This document shows, piece by piece, positions 26,328 to 35,771 of a DNA stretch of 64,000 bases (the stretch's first letter is position 1; the number at the start of each line of letters is the position of its first letter). Below the pieces are notes generated by a model. It worked only from the letters and a program-made list of their open reading frames with translations, was not told the origin of the DNA and made no database searches. Both the position numbers and the translations under genes were made by a program. The DNA lies in NCBI GenBank assembly GCA_009773055.1, contig WOUW01000002.1, positions 22,518 to 86,517 of the forward strand. Direction: 5' to 3'. Source of the stretch: Paracoccaceae bacterium. GTDB taxonomy: Bacteria; Pseudomonadota; Alphaproteobacteria; Rhodobacterales; Rhodobacteraceae.

Positions 26328-28043
26328 TCAAGGGTCCACCCCCTCCAGGTCCCGAATGGCCAGCGGAGTATCCTTTGCCTTCGCCAAGGTCCAGCCTATC
26401 CGTGTCTCGAACCCCCGCGCCTCGCTTCGCAGCACGATCTGCAGCGATGGCCGGGGCTTCAGCCGCCCCTTTTCCAGATAGGCCGAAGGTTCCAGCCCCA
26501 GGTCTGCCGGACCGGTGTAACGGAAGATCCAGATCTCGCCACTGCGCAGGACCAGCGACACCGCAGCTCCGCCCATATCCAGTTCCGCATCGACATCCGG
26601 GTGCAGATGAAACCGGATCGCGAACCGCCCGCCCTCCATTGCCGTCGCGGTCATCGCATCCTCGAACCGTCGCCGCGCCTCGGCTGTCATCGCGGTCAGC
26701 GCGTCCACCCCTGACAACCGCCGCCCGTCATGCGCCAGTGTCAGGCTGCGGCTCGCGGTCAGCCCGTGACTGCGCAGCCAACCGTCATGCGCGATGAAGA
26801 GATCCGAACCTTCGGTGCCCACCGTCAGCCGCGACGACGTCACCTGCGCCCGATGCCCCAAGGCGTCGCCGCTCGCCACCAGCCGTGAGGACGACACCCC
26901 GTCCAGTCCCAGTGTCGAGTGCGACGCCGTCGCCCGCGCCGCCCGCCGCCACTCCGCCCCGAAGGCAGTGCCCGAGCCGCAGTTGACCACCAGTGCCCGA
27001 CGACCCGAGACCAGCTCGAAAGCCGAGGTCGAGGCATGCGCCGTTTCGGCCGCCCGCCCCCCCGGCGGGGCCGAGGCGTCGACAATGACCGAGGTTCGAC
27101 CCCCCGCCAGCCGGGCATAGCCCATTGCGATGGCAGGGGTCGCCCCCGCACGCACTCCTGCCGCCGCAAGGGCCTGATCCAGCCGCCCTTCCGCGCCCTT
27201 GCCGCCGCCGTGAAACCGCGCCAGATCGCCATCGGCATGACGCAGGGCCCGCAGCGCCGGGGCAATCCTCATGATCGCCGACGAAACTGCCGGAGGCACC
27301 GTCAGGTTCGCCTCTGTCATCGCGCTTGCCGACCAGGTCAGCAGCGTCAGCACTTCCAGAAGTTCCTCGGGGTTGCGCGTCGGAATCCCGCCTTCCGCGT
27401 CGATGTCCGCCTCACAGGCCGCCGCCAGGGCTGCCGTCGCCGGGGCGACCAGAGCCTCCATCCCGATCAGCGAGATGCCGGCATAGACCAGACCCGTCAG
27501 CGCCTCGAACCGGGGCAGCCCCTCTGCCGCACTGCGCCAGCGCCGCGCCAGATAGGCCGCCTGCCGCGACAGGGAGCGGTAGAAGGTCTCGCTCTGCGCC
27601 CGGTCGCGCCCGTTCAGCAAAAGCGTCGCGTGATGCACCCAAGCGATGATCCGGCGTCCGGTCAGGTCCGGGGTCCAGCCGGGCCCCCGCCCACCACCGA
27701 ACCGCGCAATCCAGCCCCAGGTCCAATCCTGCGCCCGGGTTTGCGCCTCTTTCGTGCCCAGCGCCGCAAGGTCATCCAGCCAGCAGAACCCATGCGCTTC
27801 GACGGCAAAGCCCCGGTCCGGCGCGGCAATGTCCCAAAGACTTGTGCCCGGCGCTTCGGCCAGATGCCCGGCCAGCAGCACATTGCCCAGAACCAGCTGC
27901 TTGCCGCGCGTGTAAAGCCCGATCGACCGCGGCTCCGGCTGCGACACGAACCCACCCGCCACGCGCGCCCGGCGCGCAGCAAAGACCGCCAGCCGATCGG
28001 CCAGCCGGTCCAAACGCTTCGACGTGCTGCCAGTGCCGCCCAC
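26328..28043 (-). CDS. Heparinase II/III family protein
   Basis: A 571-residue protein starting from a GTG (28041-28043). The N-terminal ~300 residues form an alpha/alpha-toroid-like region (GKQLVLGNVLLAGHL), and the C-terminal half is a beta-rich heparinase II/III domain with ALVVNCGSGTAFG, ATASHSTLGLDG and FRIRFHLHPDVDAEL-type (FAIRFHLHPDVDAEL). There is no signal peptide, so it may act in the cytoplasm or be exported in another way. It precedes purH by 31 bases. The polysaccharide substrate is unknown. Confidence 0.87.
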   Translation of the reverse strand: MGGTGSTSKRLDRLADRLAVFAARRARVAGGFVSQPEPRSIGLYTRGKQLVLGNVLLAGHLAEAPGTSLWDIAAPDRGFAVEAHGFCWLDDLAALGTKEAQTRAQDWTWGWIARFGGGRGPGWTPDLTGRRIIAWVHHATLLLNGRDRAQSETFYRSLSRQAAYLARRWRSAAEGLPRFEALTGLVYAGISLIGMEALVAPATAALAAACEADIDAEGGIPTRNPEELLEVLTLLTWSASAMTEANLTVPPAVSSAIMRIAPALRALRHADGDLARFHGGGKGAEGRLDQALAAAGVRAGATPAIAMGYARLAGGRTSVIVDASAPPGGRAAETAHASTSAFELVSGRRALVVNCGSGTAFGAEWRRAARATASHSTLGLDGVSSSRLVASGDALGHRAQVTSSRLTVGTEGSDLFIAHDGWLRSHGLTASRSLTLAHDGRRLSGVDALTAMTAEARRRFEDAMTATAMEGGRFAIRFHLHPDVDAELDMGGAAVSLVLRSGEIWIFRYTGPADLGLEPSAYLEKGRLKPRPSLQIVLRSEARGFETRIGWTLAKAKDTPLAIRDLEGVDP

Positions 28044-28146
28044 GCCCTGCCTCTGCTCAAAGCCCGGTAGTCCCGGATCATCGCGCGGATGATAGGTCAG
28101 GGCCGCGCGTCTGTCACGTCACAGGCTTATGACAGTCCGTCAGCAC

Positions 28147-29266
28147 TCAGGCCAGGTGATCGATCCGCCGCAGGAACTGCGCCAGGTGGCCGACCTGATC
28201 CAGCCAGCGCGCCAGAAGCTTCGGGTCATGCGGCGCGCCATGCACCCCTGCCGGGATCTCACGGGTCAGCACCGCCTCGATCGCCAATGACACCGGCACC
28301 GACACCAGCCGCCCCATCGCAGTGCCGCGCACATCGCCCCAGGCATCCATCGCCCAGGTCTCGTGGAACACCGGCTTGCCGTCGCGTTCGGCTTTCAGCG
28401 CCACGAACAGCACCACCCGGTCCGGCTCGCCTTCGGCATAGGAGTTGTCTTTCAGCAAGGCAGCGGCGCGGGTTTCGAGGGCGGCGTTGATCGCCTCAAC
28501 AGGTTTGCCTTCCAGCCCCTCGATCTCGCGGAAAATCGGTGCCCAGGCATCGGCCCAACCGTTCAGCCGAATTGTCCCACGGACGAAGTCCTTGACCTTC
28601 CAGTGCGGCTCGAACCGGTATTCCTCCATGAACGGATAGCTGTCGCGGTTGGGGTAAACCTCAAAGCTTTCCGGCACCGGCAGCGGCGCGTCATAGCGGC
28701 TGATCGCATCCCAGGGCCGCGCCACCCGCAGTTCCGTAAAATGCCGCAAGCTGCGCGAAGGCGAGCGCAGCGCCTTCAGCACCCCCGCCGGGGCCCAGCT
28801 GAACTTGTAGCGGAAGGCATTCGCCACCTTCGGCACCCCGCCGCAATAGCTGGTGAAGCTGATGACGTTGTCGTTGTGATAAGCCTTCGACGCCCGATAG
28901 CGCGCCACAAGGTCATGCGCCATCAGGTGATCAATGCCGGGGTCAAGGCCGACCTCGTTGATCGACACCAACCCGGCCTCGCGGAATGCCTCATCCAGCG
29001 CCCGCATCTCCGGTGCAATGTAGCTGGAGGAGCAGAAGTTCGCCCCCTTCTCCAGGCACAGCTTCGCGATCCCGACATGCTGGTCGGCGGGCAACATCGA
29101 CACCGCGATGTCGCCCGGCTTCAGCGCCGCGCCGCGCAATGTCGCCGACCTCGGCGCGCGCCTTCTCGACCGTGCGGTTCCAGACCACGACGGGGTGCCC
29201 CGCCTCGATCAGCCGCCGCAACCCCGGAATCGACGACAGCCCCGTGCCGCACCAATGGATCGTCAT
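28147..29266 (-). pseudogene. Saccharopine dehydrogenase family (LYS9-like) reductase, frame-broken
   Basis: Two frames make up one family member. The 5' piece begins MTIHWCGTGLSSIPGLRRLIEAGHPVVVWNRTVEKA and runs to VGDI; the 3' piece resumes at ALKPGDIAVSMLPADQHV and continues intact to the end (SYIAPEMRALDE, NEVGLDPGIDHLMAHD, FTSYCGGVP, NAFRYKFSW). At 29128-29140 about 12-15 residues that relatives have between VGDL and ALKPGD are missing and the frame shifts, so the NAD(P)-binding fold is damaged. The gene pairs with the lysine-forming saccharopine dehydrogenase upstream. Either a real pseudogene or a sequence error. Confidence 0.78.
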
Positions 29267-29319
29267 GTTCTCACTCCCCTTTGTCCCCGGACCCCAGAAA
29301 TCTTCAGCAAGATCTTTGA

Positions 29320-29343
29320 CAAATTCCTTGCTTAAGGAATTTG
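29320..29343 (-). terminator. 10-bp perfect hairpin between the two saccharopine genes
   Basis: CAAATTCCTT (29320-29329) and AAGGAATTTG (29334-29343) flank a 4-base loop. A smaller hairpin (ATCTT-CAGC-AAGAT) lies next to it at about 29300-29313. They fill the gap between the 3' end of the lysine-forming dehydrogenase gene and the start of the LYS9-like gene. The AT-rich arms recall the hairpin after pheT, so this could be a related dispersed palindrome as well as a terminator. Confidence 0.6.
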
Positions 29344-29365
29344 CAGCGCCGGTTGATCCCCTTGC

Positions 29366-30415
29366 TCACACGCCCGCGACGTGCCTGTCGAATTCCACCT
29401 TCGCCCGGCCCCAGACACCCTGGTCCAGCGCTGTCAGCGTCAGAAGCGACGGCAAAAGCTGCGCCGCATAATCCTCCGAGGACTCCACCGGCATCAGCGA
29501 AGGCAGGTTGTCGATCGCCGTCACATCCAGCGGCGGGTTGTCATGCACCCTTAGCGCAGGCGCGTCCCAGTCCGTCGCCCGGTCATAGACCTTGATCGGT
29601 GAAAAGTCTGAAGTCGGATCGCAGGCAATATCGCCGATCACCGTCAGTTTCCTTGGGTCGGTCTTGGCCGATGCCGGGACAAACACCGGACAGCCCGGCC
29701 GCGCGAGGATGCAGTTCAGGAAGATCTCGTGCTGCAAGACCTCCGGGAACGGCCCGCCCGAGGCCGTCTCGGCCATATCCCACTTCGTCACCGCGACACC
29801 CATCGCCGTGCACAGGTCCGCCGCCCCCGTGCCAACCCTGCCCAAAGCCCCGATGATGATCGCCCGCGGTCGCGCCAACCCGGCCAATTCCTCGCCAAGT
29901 TGCGCAAGCAGCACATCCTTGGACGGAACCTTCCGCACCGGCCCGGCAATCCCGCCACGCGCTTGCGCCGCCCAGCATTTCAAGGACACGGCGGCCCCCG
30001 CATACCCTGCCCAATAGCCAAAGGCCGCGACGCGGCGGCCATCCTCGCCCACCAGATACTCCAGGTCATACAGCGTCCCGCCCCCGGCCTTGAAGCGCTG
30101 CAACAGAACCCGCCCCGCCGGTTGCCCCTTGTAGGCATGGCCGAACATGATGTGTCGGTGCGTCAGGGGTGTCCCGTCCTCAGGCAGCTCCTTCAGCCCG
30201 AAGATGATCGCATCCGCCGGAGCCTTCGGCCAAAGGTTCTCCTCCGCGATCTCGCAGCCCGCCGCGACATAGCCGTCAAGCGGAATCGCCCGGACGGAGG
30301 ACTTCTCGACCGTCACCCGGATCCCCGCCTTCACCAGCGCCGCAGCACCTTCGGGCGTAATCCCCACGCGCTCCTCATGTGGCCGCTGTTCCGCGCGCAC
30401 CCAAAGATGGGTCAT
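29366..30415 (-). CDS. Saccharopine dehydrogenase, lysine-forming type
   Basis: A 349-residue protein of the alanine dehydrogenase/PNT-like saccharopine dehydrogenase (LYS1) family, interconverting saccharopine with lysine and 2-oxoglutarate. The start MTHLWVRAEQRPHEERVGITPEG is used; the ORF track extends 192 codons through the rfbC promoter region. Visible parts: RAEQRPHEERVGI at the N-terminus, FGHAYKGQ (conserved His and Lys), and the NAD-binding IIGALGRVGTGAADL. In alphaproteobacteria the LYS1-LYS9 pair usually serves lysine degradation. Its partner downstream appears broken. Confidence 0.9.
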   Translation of the reverse strand: MTHLWVRAEQRPHEERVGITPEGAAALVKAGIRVTVEKSSVRAIPLDGYVAAGCEIAEENLWPKAPADAIIFGLKELPEDGTPLTHRHIMFGHAYKGQPAGRVLLQRFKAGGGTLYDLEYLVGEDGRRVAAFGYWAGYAGAAVSLKCWAAQARGGIAGPVRKVPSKDVLLAQLGEELAGLARPRAIIIGALGRVGTGAADLCTAMGVAVTKWDMAETASGGPFPEVLQHEIFLNCILARPGCPVFVPASAKTDPRKLTVIGDIACDPTSDFSPIKVYDRATDWDAPALRVHDNPPLDVTAIDNLPSLMPVESSEDYAAQLLPSLLTLTALDQGVWGRAKVEFDRHVAGV

Positions 30416-30565
30416 GTCCCCGTCCCTCCCCAAGCTCTCGGCCCCGTGATAGCCGAAGACCTCACCCGGCAAAACCCCGCAAACTGACTGTTTCCGACCG
30501 GACCCGGCTTGCAAAATCCGCCATATCGACGCAAGTCTCCCGCATCCGTCCTGACGAGTTCCCTT

Positions 30566-31129
30566 ATGCAGATTGACCCAACCGTATTGCCCGACGTCCT
30601 GATCGTCACCCCCCGCCGCTTCGGCGATGCCCGGGGCTGGTTCATGGAAACCTGGAACGCCGCACGTATGGCCGATGCCGGTCTGGACTTGCCCTGGGTG
30701 CAGGACAACCACTCCTTCTCCGCCGCCAAAGGGACGCTCCGAGGGCTGCACTATCAGTCGCCGCCGCGCGCGCAGGACAAGCTTGTTCGTTGCACCCGGG
30801 GCGCAATCCTTGATGTCGCCGTCGACATCCGCACCGGGTCGCCCAGTTACGGCCAGTGGGTCGCCGTCGAGCTGACCCCCGACAATGGTCGCCAACTGTT
30901 CGTCCCAAAGGGCTTCCTGCACGGCTTCGTCACCCTGACCGACGACACCGAGGTGCAATACAAATGCACCGATCTTTACGCTCCCGATCATGACGGTGCC
31001 GTCCGCTGGGACGACCCGGCCATCGGCATCGACTGGGGCACTTCGGCCCCCACACTTTCAGACAAGGACGCGAAAGCCCCGCTTCTGGCAGACATCGGCC
31101 GCCCCTTTCGCTATGGGGCCACCGAATGA
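30566..31129 (+). CDS. rfbC: dTDP-4-dehydrorhamnose 3,5-epimerase
   Basis: Third enzyme of dTDP-L-rhamnose synthesis (RmlC). The 187-residue cupin-fold protein starts at [14 protein letters not shown]. Motifs: [32 protein letters not shown] (catalytic His in RGLHYQ), [13 protein letters not shown] and YKCTDLYAP. First gene of the rmlC-B-D-A operon; its stop overlaps the rfbB start by 4 bases. It diverges from the saccharopine dehydrogenase gene, so the 150-base gap should hold both promoters. Confidence 0.97.
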   Translation: MQIDPTVLPDVLIVTPRRFGDARGWFMETWNAARMADAGLDLPWVQDNHSFSAAKGTLRGLHYQSPPRAQDKLVRCTRGAILDVAVDIRTGSPSYGQWVAVELTPDNGRQLFVPKGFLHGFVTLTDDTEVQYKCTDLYAPDHDGAVRWDDPAIGIDWGTSAPTLSDKDAKAPLLADIGRPFRYGATE

Positions 31130-32163
31130 AGCTCCTCGTCACTGGCGGTGCAGGTTTCATCGGCTCTGCCGTCGTCCGCCTCGCCGTCACCCGAGGCCAC
31201 GAAGTAGTCAATCTCGACGCCATGACCTATGCCGCGAACGAGGCGAACGTGGCCTCAGTCTCAGGCTCCAACCTTTACAGCTTTGAAAAAGCCGACATCC
31301 GCGACCGCGCCGCGCTGGACCGCATCTTCGCGACCCACAACCCTGACGCCGTGATGCACCTCGCCGCAGAAAGCCATGTTGACCGCTCCATCGATGGCCC
31401 GGCCGATTTCATCGAGACGAACATCACCGGCACCTTCAACCTCTTGGAAGCCGCCCGCACCCACTGGACCCGCGCTGGCAAACCGGAAACCTTCCGCTTC
31501 CACCACATCTCCACCGATGAGGTGTTCGGCTCTCTCGGCCCCGACGGTCAGTTCACCGAACACACCCCCTACGACCCCCGCAGCCCCTACTCCGCCTCCA
31601 AGGCAGCGTCAGATCACCTGGTCCGTGCGTGGCATGAAACCTACGGCCTGCCCGTTGTCCTCACCAACTGCTCGAACAACTACGGCCCCTACCACTTCCC
31701 CGAAAAGCTGATCCCCGTCACGATCCTGAACGCGCTCCACGGGCGTCCGATCCCGGTCTACGGCAATGGCGAAAACATCCGCGACTGGCTGTATGTCGAG
31801 GACCACGCCGACGCCCTCCTCCTCGTCCTCGAAAAGGGCACCCGCGGCCGCAGCTACAACATCGGCGGCGAGAACGAGCGGCGGAACATCGACCTCGTCC
31901 GCACCATCTGCGCCCTCCTTGACGAGATGGCCCCCAAAGCCACCCCCTACGGCGACCAGATCACCTTCGTCACCGACCGCCCCGGCCACGACGCCCGCTA
32001 CGCCATCGACCCCTCCCGCATCCGCGACGAACTGGGCTGGCGCCCCTCGGTCACCGTCGAGGAAGGCCTGCGCCGCACCGTCCGATGGTATCTCGACAAC
32101 GAGGCCTGGTGGCGTCCGCTTCTGAACCGGCAGGGCGTGGGCGAAAGGCTTGGCAAGGCATGA
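31126..32163 (+). CDS. rfbB: dTDP-glucose 4,6-dehydratase
   Basis: Second enzyme of dTDP-rhamnose synthesis (RmlB), an extended short-chain dehydrogenase of 345 residues. Visible: NAD-binding [22 protein letters not shown], the STDEVFG motif with catalytic Asp-Glu, the [10 protein letters not shown] catalytic Tyr-Lys, and [14 protein letters not shown]. Coupled by ATGA overlaps to rfbC before it and rfbD after it. Confidence 0.98.
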   Translation: MKLLVTGGAGFIGSAVVRLAVTRGHEVVNLDAMTYAANEANVASVSGSNLYSFEKADIRDRAALDRIFATHNPDAVMHLAAESHVDRSIDGPADFIETNITGTFNLLEAARTHWTRAGKPETFRFHHISTDEVFGSLGPDGQFTEHTPYDPRSPYSASKAASDHLVRAWHETYGLPVVLTNCSNNYGPYHFPEKLIPVTILNALHGRPIPVYGNGENIRDWLYVEDHADALLLVLEKGTRGRSYNIGGENERRNIDLVRTICALLDEMAPKATPYGDQITFVTDRPGHDARYAIDPSRIRDELGWRPSVTVEEGLRRTVRWYLDNEAWWRPLLNRQGVGERLGKA

Positions 32164-33005
32164 AACTCCTCGTCTTCGGCAAGACCGGCCAGGTCGCGCG
32201 AGAGCTTCAGCGTCTCGCCCCCGACGCCACCTACTTGGGCCGCGACGAAGCTGATCTCGGTAACCCCTTCCAATGCGTCGACGCCATCAAGGAATCTGAC
32301 GCCGACGCCATCATAAACGCCGCCGCCTGGACCGCCGTGGACGCTGCAGAAAGCGACGAACTCAACGCCTTTCAGGTGAATGGCAATACTCCTGAATGCA
32401 TGGCTCTCACCGCAGCCGAGCGTGACATTCCGTTCCTGCACATTTCCACCGACTATGTCTTTGATGGACAGGGCGACAAGCCCTTCACACCCGACCATCC
32501 CACTGCGCCGCAAAACGCATACGGACGGACAAAGCTGCTCGGCGAACAGGGTATCCGCAATGCCTTGGGAAACCACCTCATTCTTCGCACCTCCTGGGTC
32601 GTCTCAGCCCACGGCTCGAATTTCGTCAAGACCATGCTGCGGCTTGGCAAGGACCGCGAGACGCTCAATGTCGTCGCCGACCAGATCGGCGGCCCGACCC
32701 CCGCCGCTGCCATCGCTCAGGCCCTGCTCACCGCCGCGCAGGCCATGACCGACGGCGCGCCCGGGGGCACCCACCACTTCGCAGGCACCCCCGACACCAG
32801 CTGGGCCGACTTCGCCCGTGCCATCATGGCCGAGGCAATCCTGCCCTGCCGGATCACCGACATCCCGACCTCCGATTACCCCACCCCGGCCAAACGGCCG
32901 CTGAATTCCCGCCTTGATTGCAGTGCATTTACCGCGGCATTCGGCATCCCGCGTCCCGACTGGCGCGAGGGCCTGGAAGCGATCGTGAAGGAGTTGCGCC
33001 CATGA
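32160..33005 (+). CDS. rfbD: dTDP-4-dehydrorhamnose reductase
   Basis: Final enzyme of the pathway (RmlD), reducing dTDP-4-keto-rhamnose to dTDP-L-rhamnose. The start [17 protein letters not shown] gives 281 residues; the ORF track adds 25 codons from the rfbB frame region. Visible: [11 protein letters not shown] (nucleotide binding), [38 protein letters not shown] (catalytic Tyr-Lys) and [19 protein letters not shown]. Both ends overlap the neighbouring genes by 4 bases. Confidence 0.98.
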   Translation: MKLLVFGKTGQVARELQRLAPDATYLGRDEADLGNPFQCVDAIKESDADAIINAAAWTAVDAAESDELNAFQVNGNTPECMALTAAERDIPFLHISTDYVFDGQGDKPFTPDHPTAPQNAYGRTKLLGEQGIRNALGNHLILRTSWVVSAHGSNFVKTMLRLGKDRETLNVVADQIGGPTPAAAIAQALLTAAQAMTDGAPGGTHHFAGTPDTSWADFARAIMAEAILPCRITDIPTSDYPTPAKRPLNSRLDCSAFTAAFGIPRPDWREGLEAIVKELRP

Positions 33006-33874
33006 CCCGCAAAGGCATCCTCCTCGCCGGTGGCACCGGCTCGCGCCTCTGGCCGATCACGCTGGGGGTCTCAAAGCAGCTCTTGCCGATCTACGACAAG
33101 CCGATGGTCTATTACCCGATCTCGGTCCTGATGCTGTCCGGCATTCGCGAGATTGCGATCATCACCACCCCCGACGACCAGCCCCAATTCCAGCGCCTTC
33201 TGGGCGACGGCAGCCAGTGGGGCCTTTCCTTCACCTGGATCATCCAGGAAAAGCCGGAAGGGCTGGCGCAGGCCTACCTTCTGACCCGCGATTTCCTGAA
33301 CGGCGCGCCTTCAGCCATGGTCCTTGGCGACAATATCTTCTTTGGTCACGGCTTGCCGGAAATCCTGCACCGCGCCAACGCACAACCGTCGGGCGGGACC
33401 GTGTTCGGCTACCACGTCTCCGACCCCGAACGTTACGGTGTCGCAGCCTTCGATGCTTCGGGCAAAGTCACCCAGATCATCGAAAAACCGAAAAACCCGC
33501 CCTCCAGCTTTGCCATCACCGGCCTCTATTTCCTCGACGGTCGCGCGCCCGACATTGCCGCCGAAACCAAGCCTTCCCCGCGTGGCGAGCTGGAGATCGT
33601 CGATGTCCTCGAACACTACCGCGCCGAGGGCTCGCTGCAGGTCGAACGCATGGGTCGCGGCTTTGCCTGGCTCGACACCGGCACCCCTGGCAGCCTGCTG
33701 GACGCCGGGAACTTCGTCCGCACTCTGCAGGATAGGCAGGGAATGCAGGTCGGCTCACCGGACGAGATTGCTTTTCACCAGGGCTGGATCAGCCACGCGG
33801 GTCTGGAAAAGCAGGCACAGATCTTCGGCAAGTCCAGCTACGGCGCACATCTGGCGGGCGTGCTGAAGGAATAA
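33002..33874 (+). CDS. rfbA: Glucose-1-phosphate thymidylyltransferase
   Basis: First enzyme of dTDP-rhamnose synthesis (RmlA), joining dTTP and glucose-1-phosphate. The 290-residue length is typical. Motifs: LAGGTGSRLWPITLGVSKQLLPIYDKPM (nucleotide binding and catalysis), VLGDNIFFG, IIEKPKNPPS and AWLDTGTPGSLLDA. It is the last gene of the operon. The rhamnose would go to a surface polysaccharide; no glycosyltransferases lie in the window. Confidence 0.98.
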   Translation: MTRKGILLAGGTGSRLWPITLGVSKQLLPIYDKPMVYYPISVLMLSGIREIAIITTPDDQPQFQRLLGDGSQWGLSFTWIIQEKPEGLAQAYLLTRDFLNGAPSAMVLGDNIFFGHGLPEILHRANAQPSGGTVFGYHVSDPERYGVAAFDASGKVTQIIEKPKNPPSSFAITGLYFLDGRAPDIAAETKPSPRGELEIVDVLEHYRAEGSLQVERMGRGFAWLDTGTPGSLLDAGNFVRTLQDRQGMQVGSPDEIAFHQGWISHAGLEKQAQIFGKSSYGAHLAGVLKE

Positions 33875-34084
33875 CCGCGTTCGACGAAGGACATCGCGGC
33901 AGTCCGTGGCGGCTTTCGCCTCGTCGTGAACGGCTTTCAGGACCTCCTTGGCAGCGTCCAGGTTCATGGCGGCGACGTTCAGGACAATCGGGTGTTGGCC
34001 AGGGATGGACCGCGGTTTGATCCCGGTCAAGGCGCTGACCCTTGTCTTGTGCAAGACTGCAAGCTCCACAGTGAGACCGTATTC

Positions 34085-34729
34085 ATGCCCTTCACGACCG
34101 AGCAGTTCTTCGAGGTCTTCGCCCGCTACAACCAGGCGATCTTCCCCTGGCAGATCATCGCGATCCTGGCCGGCGTGATGGCGGTCGCTCTGCTGTGGCG
34201 AAACACCCGGCAAGCGACGGCTGGGGTGTTGCTGGTGCTGGCAGCGATGTGGCTGGTGAACGGGATTGGCTATCATTGGCTGCACTTCGCACCGATCAAC
34301 CCCATCGCCCGGCTGTTTGCAGTGGTTTTCGTGGCCCAGGCCCTGCTTCTTGTCTGGGCCGCGCTGGCGCGTCCCGGTCTGCGCCTGACCCCGGGCAATG
34401 ACCTGGTCTCGATCCTAGGGCTCGCCTGCATCGGCTTTGCGATCGTGATCTATCCGGCGCTGGGCTGGCTGGCCGGACACCGCTACCCAGCGGTGCCGAT
34501 GTTCGGCGTCGCGCCCTGTCCCACGACGATCTTCACTGTTGGAGTGCTTTTGCTGGGAGACTGGCGCGAGGTGCGCGGGCTTTTGGTCATTCCGGCGCTT
34601 TGGGCGGCCATCGGTGGTTCGGCCAGCATCTTGCTGGGGGTGCCTCAGGACTTGGGGCTTGTCGCAACGCTCGGACTTCTTGCGGTCATCGCGTGGGGCC
34701 ATTGGCGCGGCTGGCGGGCATTTGCCTAA
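34085..34729 (+). CDS. DUF6064 family membrane protein
   Basis: A 214-residue integral membrane protein with six or seven hydrophobic helices. Conserved features that I associate with DUF6064: FTTEQFFEVFARYNQAIFPWQ at the N-terminus, NGIGYHWLHFAPINPIA, the PTTIFTVGVLLL segment and a C-terminal DLGLV. The ORF track extends 53 codons upstream; MPFTTEQFF at 34085 is the natural start. It stands alone between rfbA and the formate dehydrogenase operon and converges on fdsD. Function unknown. Confidence 0.85.
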   Translation: MPFTTEQFFEVFARYNQAIFPWQIIAILAGVMAVALLWRNTRQATAGVLLVLAAMWLVNGIGYHWLHFAPINPIARLFAVVFVAQALLLVWAALARPGLRLTPGNDLVSILGLACIGFAIVIYPALGWLAGHRYPAVPMFGVAPCPTTIFTVGVLLLGDWREVRGLLVIPALWAAIGGSASILLGVPQDLGLVATLGLLAVIAWGHWRGWRAFA

Positions 34730-34750
34730 GACACAAGCCGCAAGGTCCGA

Positions 34751-34981
34751 TCAGGCTGCCTGTTCTACCGGTGGGCGGCGGATGGACCTTGCGGCCTCCA
34801 GCACCAGTGGCCGGAACCCCGCCCCACCTGCATCCAGAAGCTCGAACAATTGCCGCCGCATCCTTGGGTCCCAGAAATCGTTGATGTGAGAGGCAAGGAG
34901 CGCCACTCCTTCATCATGCGGCTTTGATTCCATGAACTTCGCGATGTCATTCGCCATCCGGGTGATCTTCTCAGCCGACAT
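34751..34981 (-). CDS. fdsD: NAD-dependent formate dehydrogenase, delta subunit
   Basis: A 76-residue protein of the FdsD family (ITRMANDIAKFMES, HINDFWDPRMRRQLFELL), a small cytoplasmic subunit or assembly factor of the FdsGBA complex. It is the last gene of the fds operon, and its start overlaps the fdhD stop by 11 bases. This position after the FdhD/FdsC gene is the usual fdsGBACD order. Confidence 0.93.
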   Translation of the reverse strand: MSAEKITRMANDIAKFMESKPHDEGVALLASHINDFWDPRMRRQLFELLDAGGAGFRPLVLEAARSIRRPPVEQAA

Positions 34982-35771
34982 GGGCTCCCTCCGTCATCAA
35001 TCGATCCGTGTGCGAGAAGACCTCGAACCGGTCCCCCCGTGCGAGCGCGATCAGCGTGATCCCCGCGCGTTCGGCCAGCTCCACCGCTTCGGCCGTCGGG
35101 GCCGAGACCGCGATGATCACCGGCGCGCCCAGCATGGCAACCTTCTGGACCATGTCCGTCGACACGCGCGAGGTCAGCACAACCGCCCCCTCCGGTAGGG
35201 TCCCTTGTCGGACCATCCCGCCCACCAGCTTGTCCAGCGCGTTGTGCCGCCCCACATCCTCGCGCGCCAAAACCACCCGCCCATTCCAGAACGCCGCCCC
35301 ATGCACCGCCCGGGTCGCGTCATGCAACCGCTGCTCGCCCGGCAAGGCCGCCACTGCAGCCTGCACCTGCACAGGCGTCATCCGGAACGCGGACGGTGCC
35401 ACCACCGGCACCTCCCGCAGGGCCTGGTCGATGCTGTCGATCCCGCAAAGCCCGCATCCGACTGGCCCCGCCATCACCCGCCGCCGCGCCGCCAGCCGGC
35501 CTTCGGCCTCGGGCTTCAGCCAGACTTGCACGTCCATGCCGCGTGGCAGGGCTTCCACCTCGACCGACAGGATTTCCCCTGGCCCGGCAATCCCTTCGGT
35601 CACGGCAAACCCGTAACCGAAGTCCTCCAGATCCGCCGGTGTCGCCATCATCACGGCTTGCGTGGTCCCGTTGAACGACAGCGCGACGGCCACCTCCTCG
35701 GGCAAGACCCGGTCGCCCGGTGTTACCGAACTTCCGAACACCAACCGAGGCGTGGGCCGCGCGCCCTTCAT
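34971..35771 (-). CDS. fdhD: Formate dehydrogenase sulfurtransferase FdhD/FdsC
   Basis: Moves sulfur to the bis-MGD cofactor before it is inserted into FdsA, and binds the cofactor. The start MKGARPTPRLVFG overlaps the fdsA stop by 4 bases; the ORF track start is 42 codons too early. The family motif CGLCG (in GPVGCGLCGIDSID) carries the functional Cys pair. Also visible: GYGFAVTEGI, AREDVGRHNALDKLVG and TSRVSTDMVQKVA. Length 266 residues is typical. Confidence 0.95.
   Translation of the reverse strand: MKGARPTPRLVFGSSVTPGDRVLPEEVAVALSFNGTTQAVMMATPADLEDFGYGFAVTEGIAGPGEILSVEVEALPRGMDVQVWLKPEAEGRLAARRRVMAGPVGCGLCGIDSIDQALREVPVVAPSAFRMTPVQVQAAVAALPGEQRLHDATRAVHGAAFWNGRVVLAREDVGRHNALDKLVGGMVRQGTLPEGAVVLTSRVSTDMVQKVAMLGAPVIIAVSAPTAEAVELAERAGITLIALARGDRFEVFSHTDRLMTEGAHVG

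Noticed and set aside
33755-34285. 176-codon minus-strand gene after rfbA
   Set aside because: It overlaps the rfbA 3' end and the DUF6064 5' end; only a central stretch looks protein-like, so it is kept as an observation and not as a gene.
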